The notes beneath the pieces are model-generated. The model was not told the origin of the DNA. It saw only the letters and a list, made by a program, of their open reading frames with translations, and did no database searches. Below are positions 5,929-8,311 of a stretch of 8,311 nucleotides of DNA, piece after piece; position 1 is the stretch's first letter; the number at the start of each line of letters is the position of its first letter. The DNA is from Lachnospira sp. (GTDB taxonomy: Bacteria; Bacillota; Clostridia; Lachnospirales; Lachnospiraceae). The stretch spans positions 1 to 8,311 of the forward strand of contig JAGAJD010000144.1 in the NCBI GenBank assembly GCA_017626275.1. The letters run 5' to 3'. The translations under genes were made by a program, and so were the position numbers.

Positions 5929-7962
5929 CTACACAAGATAATCTTTACTTGGATATGAATACTCACCTCTGTAATTTGACGCATTATAATGCGGATATTT
6001 GACAGGCGCATATGCATTTTCCATATATCCGTTGTCCTGCGTATAAATATACATTTGATGATAATCCCACACTACAAGCTCATCTCTTGCATCTCCCGTA
6101 AGCGAGATTGCTTCCACGCACATACTTGGGTGTCCGTCATCAGGAAATACGACTGCACGCACTCCATTTCCGTCTAAAAGACCGCCCTTTTCTGAATCTG
6201 CATTTAAAAGAATCAAATCTGTTCCGTCACCGTCCCAGTTGACAGGCGTAACCATATTGCCGTTTAATTCATTTTCATACTCCCAAAGCGGATTGCCAAA
6301 ACAGTCATAAAAATACACAATTCCCTGATGTCCCCAGAAATTCGTGACAGCAAGCTCAAAGCCCTTTCTTTCAGGGCAGTAATTACCAGTACTTACGCGC
6401 TGTGCATGTCCGATATCCTCCTGCTTTACAATATTACCGTTGTAATCAGCGATAATGAAGCCCTTTGTTCCCGATACGCAGGCAAAATGTCCCTCTGCCT
6501 CAGGAGTTCCCGGCTCTCCCGCCATAAATCTTCCCGATATAATCTCATCGGTGTGATCCTCCATAACAGGCAGCGACCATATTAATTTACCATTATGGTC
6601 GAGCAGATTATAGCCGCAGAGCAATTCATCATAGCCGTCCTTATTGATATCAACAGCATACGGAAAATGTCCTGTATTCTTATCGCTCTTATAACTCCAC
6701 ATCAGCTCTAAATCACTGTTTAACGCATATACTCTGCAATATCTGTCTTTTACAAGAATATCCGACGGTCTTTCCTTACCTGAAAAATTGGCGATACGGA
6801 TTCCGTCCGCATTAACTCTGTCAAACGCATAAATCCCGTCAGTCACACCTATTATTTTCTCATTATCATTGACGCATGACAACGGCATTTTTGCCTTTTT
6901 CTTAACATCACCTGTGCGTCCGTCAAGAATCATGATTTCAAAATTCTTTGCCGTAATAACCTCATCGATTCCGTCGCCGTCAATATCGTATACCTGAAAC
7001 GGCAAATCGGCTGAAATCTGTCCATGCTCATACTTTGTTGACGGTTCTCCCTTCTGCCAGAGAATATTGCCGTCCAAATCAATAGCCGTAAGGCAGCTTA
7101 TATGTCCATATGCGTCACGGTGAACCCTTTTCTGCCCCTGTGCAAGCACGATATACCATTCGTCCGTTCCTGTAAGATGTCCGAAGCGAACCTGCCGTCC
7201 CGTTCCGAAATTCTTTAAATCAATCTTTTTATACAGCTTCATCTTGGGGTGTCTGCCCTGAACCTCAAGCTCCCGCTCCTTATGCTCCTTGATGCGCTGT
7301 TCAATTTTTTGTTTCTCTTCACTGTCAACCATAACAGTCACATAAGAAAACTGTGCCGGAACAGTCGCCGTAATTGCTACTTTACCTCTGCGTGCAGCCT
7401 CTTCGCCCTCATACGACAGCACTTCATTGCCATTAATAAAACATGTAACCTTATTACCTGCACACTCTGCTTTCAGTACATAAAATTCATCGGAATTATA
7501 CTCATATTCTTTCTGTGCCAGTATTTTATCAACCTGCTTATGTCTGTATTCAAGCTGAGCCTTTCCATTATCAAGTGAAAATACTAAAAGATTAAGGCTG
7601 TTAAGACAGCAAAAGCCGATTCCTGCGTTACCGGATTTTTTAAGAACCCTGACGCCTGCCTCTACCGTATATCCGCCCCACTGTGGCACACCTGTTATAA
7701 GCATTGGGTGAGTCTTATGCGGCTTATTGTCTATCACACGCATCTGCTCCATATAGTGTCTGCCCTCATCTTCCGTTATAATCCATGAAGCACCTGAACC
7801 ATTATATCTGTAATTGCAGACCTGATCGCACCACACGCCATGATTTCCTTCATTGACAACGTAATGATATTCACCCATTGCCGTGTGGCTTTTATCATAA
7901 GGGAATTCACCAATATCAAACCCCATAAAATTTTCATTCAGCAAGTAAACATCTCTATCCAT
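5929..7962 (-). CDS. LamG-like plus FG-GAP beta-propeller protein, rhamnogalacturonan-lyase-like, no signal peptide
   Basis: The 677-residue protein starts at ATG 7962, with AGGAGA 9 nt upstream. Residues about 90-212 form a concanavalin/LamG-like sandwich (GGYTVEAGVRV, GNAGIGFCC, FYVLKAECAGNKVTCFING). A charged helical linker (212-240) leads to a propeller. Its blades carry calcium-loop-like motifs: DIDGDGIDE (326-334), DINKDGYDE (438-446), NWDGDGTD (575-582) and TGDARDE (622-628), several followed by an 'L-D-x-x-G-x-x-x-W' turn. This layout, with DHTDEI (469-474) and IGHAQ (517-521), resembles PL11-type rhamnogalacturonan lyases and related propeller lyases. Such enzymes cleave rhamnose-uronate links in pectin by beta-elimination. 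The lack of a signal peptide suggests action on imported oligosaccharides in the cytoplasm. It could instead be a non-enzymatic propeller; I cannot confirm catalytic residues. It is first in a probable two-gene operon with the 374-residue protein. Confidence 0.75.
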   Translation of the reverse strand: MDRDVYLLNENFMGFDIGEFPYDKSHTAMGEYHYVVNEGNHGVWCDQVCNYRYNGSGASWIITEDEGRHYMEQMRVIDNKPHKTHPMLITGVPQWGGYTVEAGVRVLKKSGNAGIGFCCLNSLNLLVFSLDNGKAQLEYRHKQVDKILAQKEYEYNSDEFYVLKAECAGNKVTCFINGNEVLSYEGEEAARRGKVAITATVPAQFSYVTVMVDSEEKQKIEQRIKEHKERELEVQGRHPKMKLYKKIDLKNFGTGRQVRFGHLTGTDEWYIVLAQGQKRVHRDAYGHISCLTAIDLDGNILWQKGEPSTKYEHGQISADLPFQVYDIDGDGIDEVITAKNFEIMILDGRTGDVKKKAKMPLSCVNDNEKIIGVTDGIYAFDRVNADGIRIANFSGKERPSDILVKDRYCRVYALNSDLELMWSYKSDKNTGHFPYAVDINKDGYDELLCGYNLLDHNGKLIWSLPVMEDHTDEIISGRFMAGEPGTPEAEGHFACVSGTKGFIIADYNGNIVKQEDIGHAQRVSTGNYCPERKGFELAVTNFWGHQGIVYFYDCFGNPLWEYENELNGNMVTPVNWDGDGTDLILLNADSEKGGLLDGNGVRAVVFPDDGHPSMCVEAISLTGDARDELVVWDYHQMYIYTQDNGYMENAYAPVKYPHYNASNYRGEYSYPSKDYLV

Positions 7963-7995
7963 AATGCTCTATCTCCTAAATCTGAATTTTATAAA

Positions 7996-8004
7996 ATTAT
8001 AACA
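7996..8004 (-). promoter_or_regulatory. Extended -10 promoter for the propeller-protein operon
   Basis: On the minus strand TG (8004-8003), one base, then a perfect TATAAT (8001-7996) lie about 35 nt before the start codon and just after the ABC terminator. No convincing -35 lies 16-18 nt upstream, so the promoter would rely on the extended -10 or on an activator. Confidence 0.6.
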
Positions 8005-8057
8005 TAATTCGACTTTTTCTGCATAGAGATATTATTTTTCTTTTTACCAAATTACAG

Positions 8058-8103
8058 AAAAAAAGCACAACTCCGTCAATTTTTAACTGCCGGAATTATG
8101 CTT
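8058..8103 (-). terminator. Intrinsic terminator after the ABC exporter gene
   Basis: On the minus strand a stem of about 18 pairs with one internal mismatch and three G-U pairs (AAGCATAATTCCG at 8103-8091 against CGGAGTTGTGCTT at 8075-8063, with CAGTT/AATTG inside) closes an AAA loop. It runs into a U-tract ending at 8058. It begins 14 nt after the ABC stop codon. Confidence 0.9.
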
Positions 8104-8117
8104 TATTCTTTACTTAA

Positions 8118-8311
8118 TTATGCTGTTGCCGCCTCTTCAAACTGCGAATTATAAAGGTCAGCATAAAAACCACCCTTGTCAAGAAGTTCCTGATGATTAC
8201 CCTGCTCTACTATATCTCCGTCTCTCATTACAAGAATAATATCTGAATCTTTGATTGTAGAAAGCCTGTGAGCAATTACAAAGCTTGTTCTGCCTTTCAT
8301 AAGATTATCCA
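8118..8311 (-). CDS. ABC exporter ATP-binding protein, C-terminal fragment
   Basis: The frame enters from the right edge and ends at TAA 8120-8118, giving the last 63 complete codons ([20 protein letters not shown]...EEAATA). It carries the switch histidine (H-loop) in [12 protein letters not shown] and the following [15 protein letters not shown] segment with the H-x-E-L-L tail, diagnostic of the nucleotide-binding domain of MsbA/MdlB-type half-exporters. Walker A, Walker B and the membrane domain lie outside the window. The methionine at 8300-8298 is internal and not a start, because the family's conserved reading continues upstream of it. The exported substrate cannot be told. Confidence 0.93.
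   Translation of the reverse strand, partial: DNLMKGRTSFVIAHRLSTIKDSDIILVMRDGDIVEQGNHQELLDKGGFYADLYNSQFEEAATA

Noticed and set aside
7249..7578. Plus-strand open frame of 109 codons with hydrophobic stretches
   Set aside because: It is antisense to the LamG and linker region of the 677-residue gene; the Leu/Phe runs are the complement of Lys/Glu codons.
8118..8300. A complete 60-residue small protein starting at 8300
   Set aside because: The conserved ABC ATPase frame continues to the window edge upstream of that methionine, so it is a gene tail and not a small gene.
1..8311. A defence, phage or mobile system in this window
   Set aside because: No integrase, transposase, toxin-antitoxin, nuclease or CRISPR component is encoded; gene content and composition look chromosomal.

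Overview
This is a low-GC window with clostridial-style signals: AGGAGA-type ribosome sites, strong sigma-A promoters, U-tailed hairpin terminators and a T-box leader. I infer a Firmicute of class Clostridia, probably a gut Lachnospiraceae, but no single gene proves the genus. All six genes run on the minus strand, so transcription goes from high to low coordinates.

Layout in transcription order. (1) 8311-8118: C-terminal tail of an ABC exporter ATPase, closed by a strong terminator. (2) 7962-4745: a probable two-gene operon. The first gene encodes a 677-residue protein without signal peptide, combining a LamG-like domain with an FG-GAP-type beta-propeller that resembles rhamnogalacturonan-type polysaccharide lyases. 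The second encodes a 374-residue protein of unknown function with two similar beta-rich ends and a very acidic linker. (3) 4696-2484: a consensus promoter, a T-box tRNA-sensing leader of about 320 nt with its terminator, the CstA-family transporter gene and a two-tier terminator. (4) 2453-453: an extended -10 promoter, an orphan seven-helix hybrid sensor histidine kinase and its terminator. (5) 405-1: a promoter carrying two near-identical palindromic operators, driving a flavodoxin-fold protein with an iron-sulfur-type cysteine cluster that runs off the left edge.

The control regions are the most informative parts. The CstA transporter appears to respond to the charging of a tRNA, which ties import of a peptide, amino acid or pyruvate-like substrate to amino-acid status. 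Its translation start is also unusual: a small hairpin lies between the Shine-Dalgarno sequence and the family-consistent ATG, and the upstream ATG has no ribosome site. The flavoprotein promoter has one operator filling the -35/-10 spacer and a second one directly after the -10, as expected for tight repression by a TetR-like dimer not encoded here. The sensor kinase next to cstA could sense a related nutrient, but this rests only on adjacency. I see no mobile element, CRISPR array, tRNA or rRNA.
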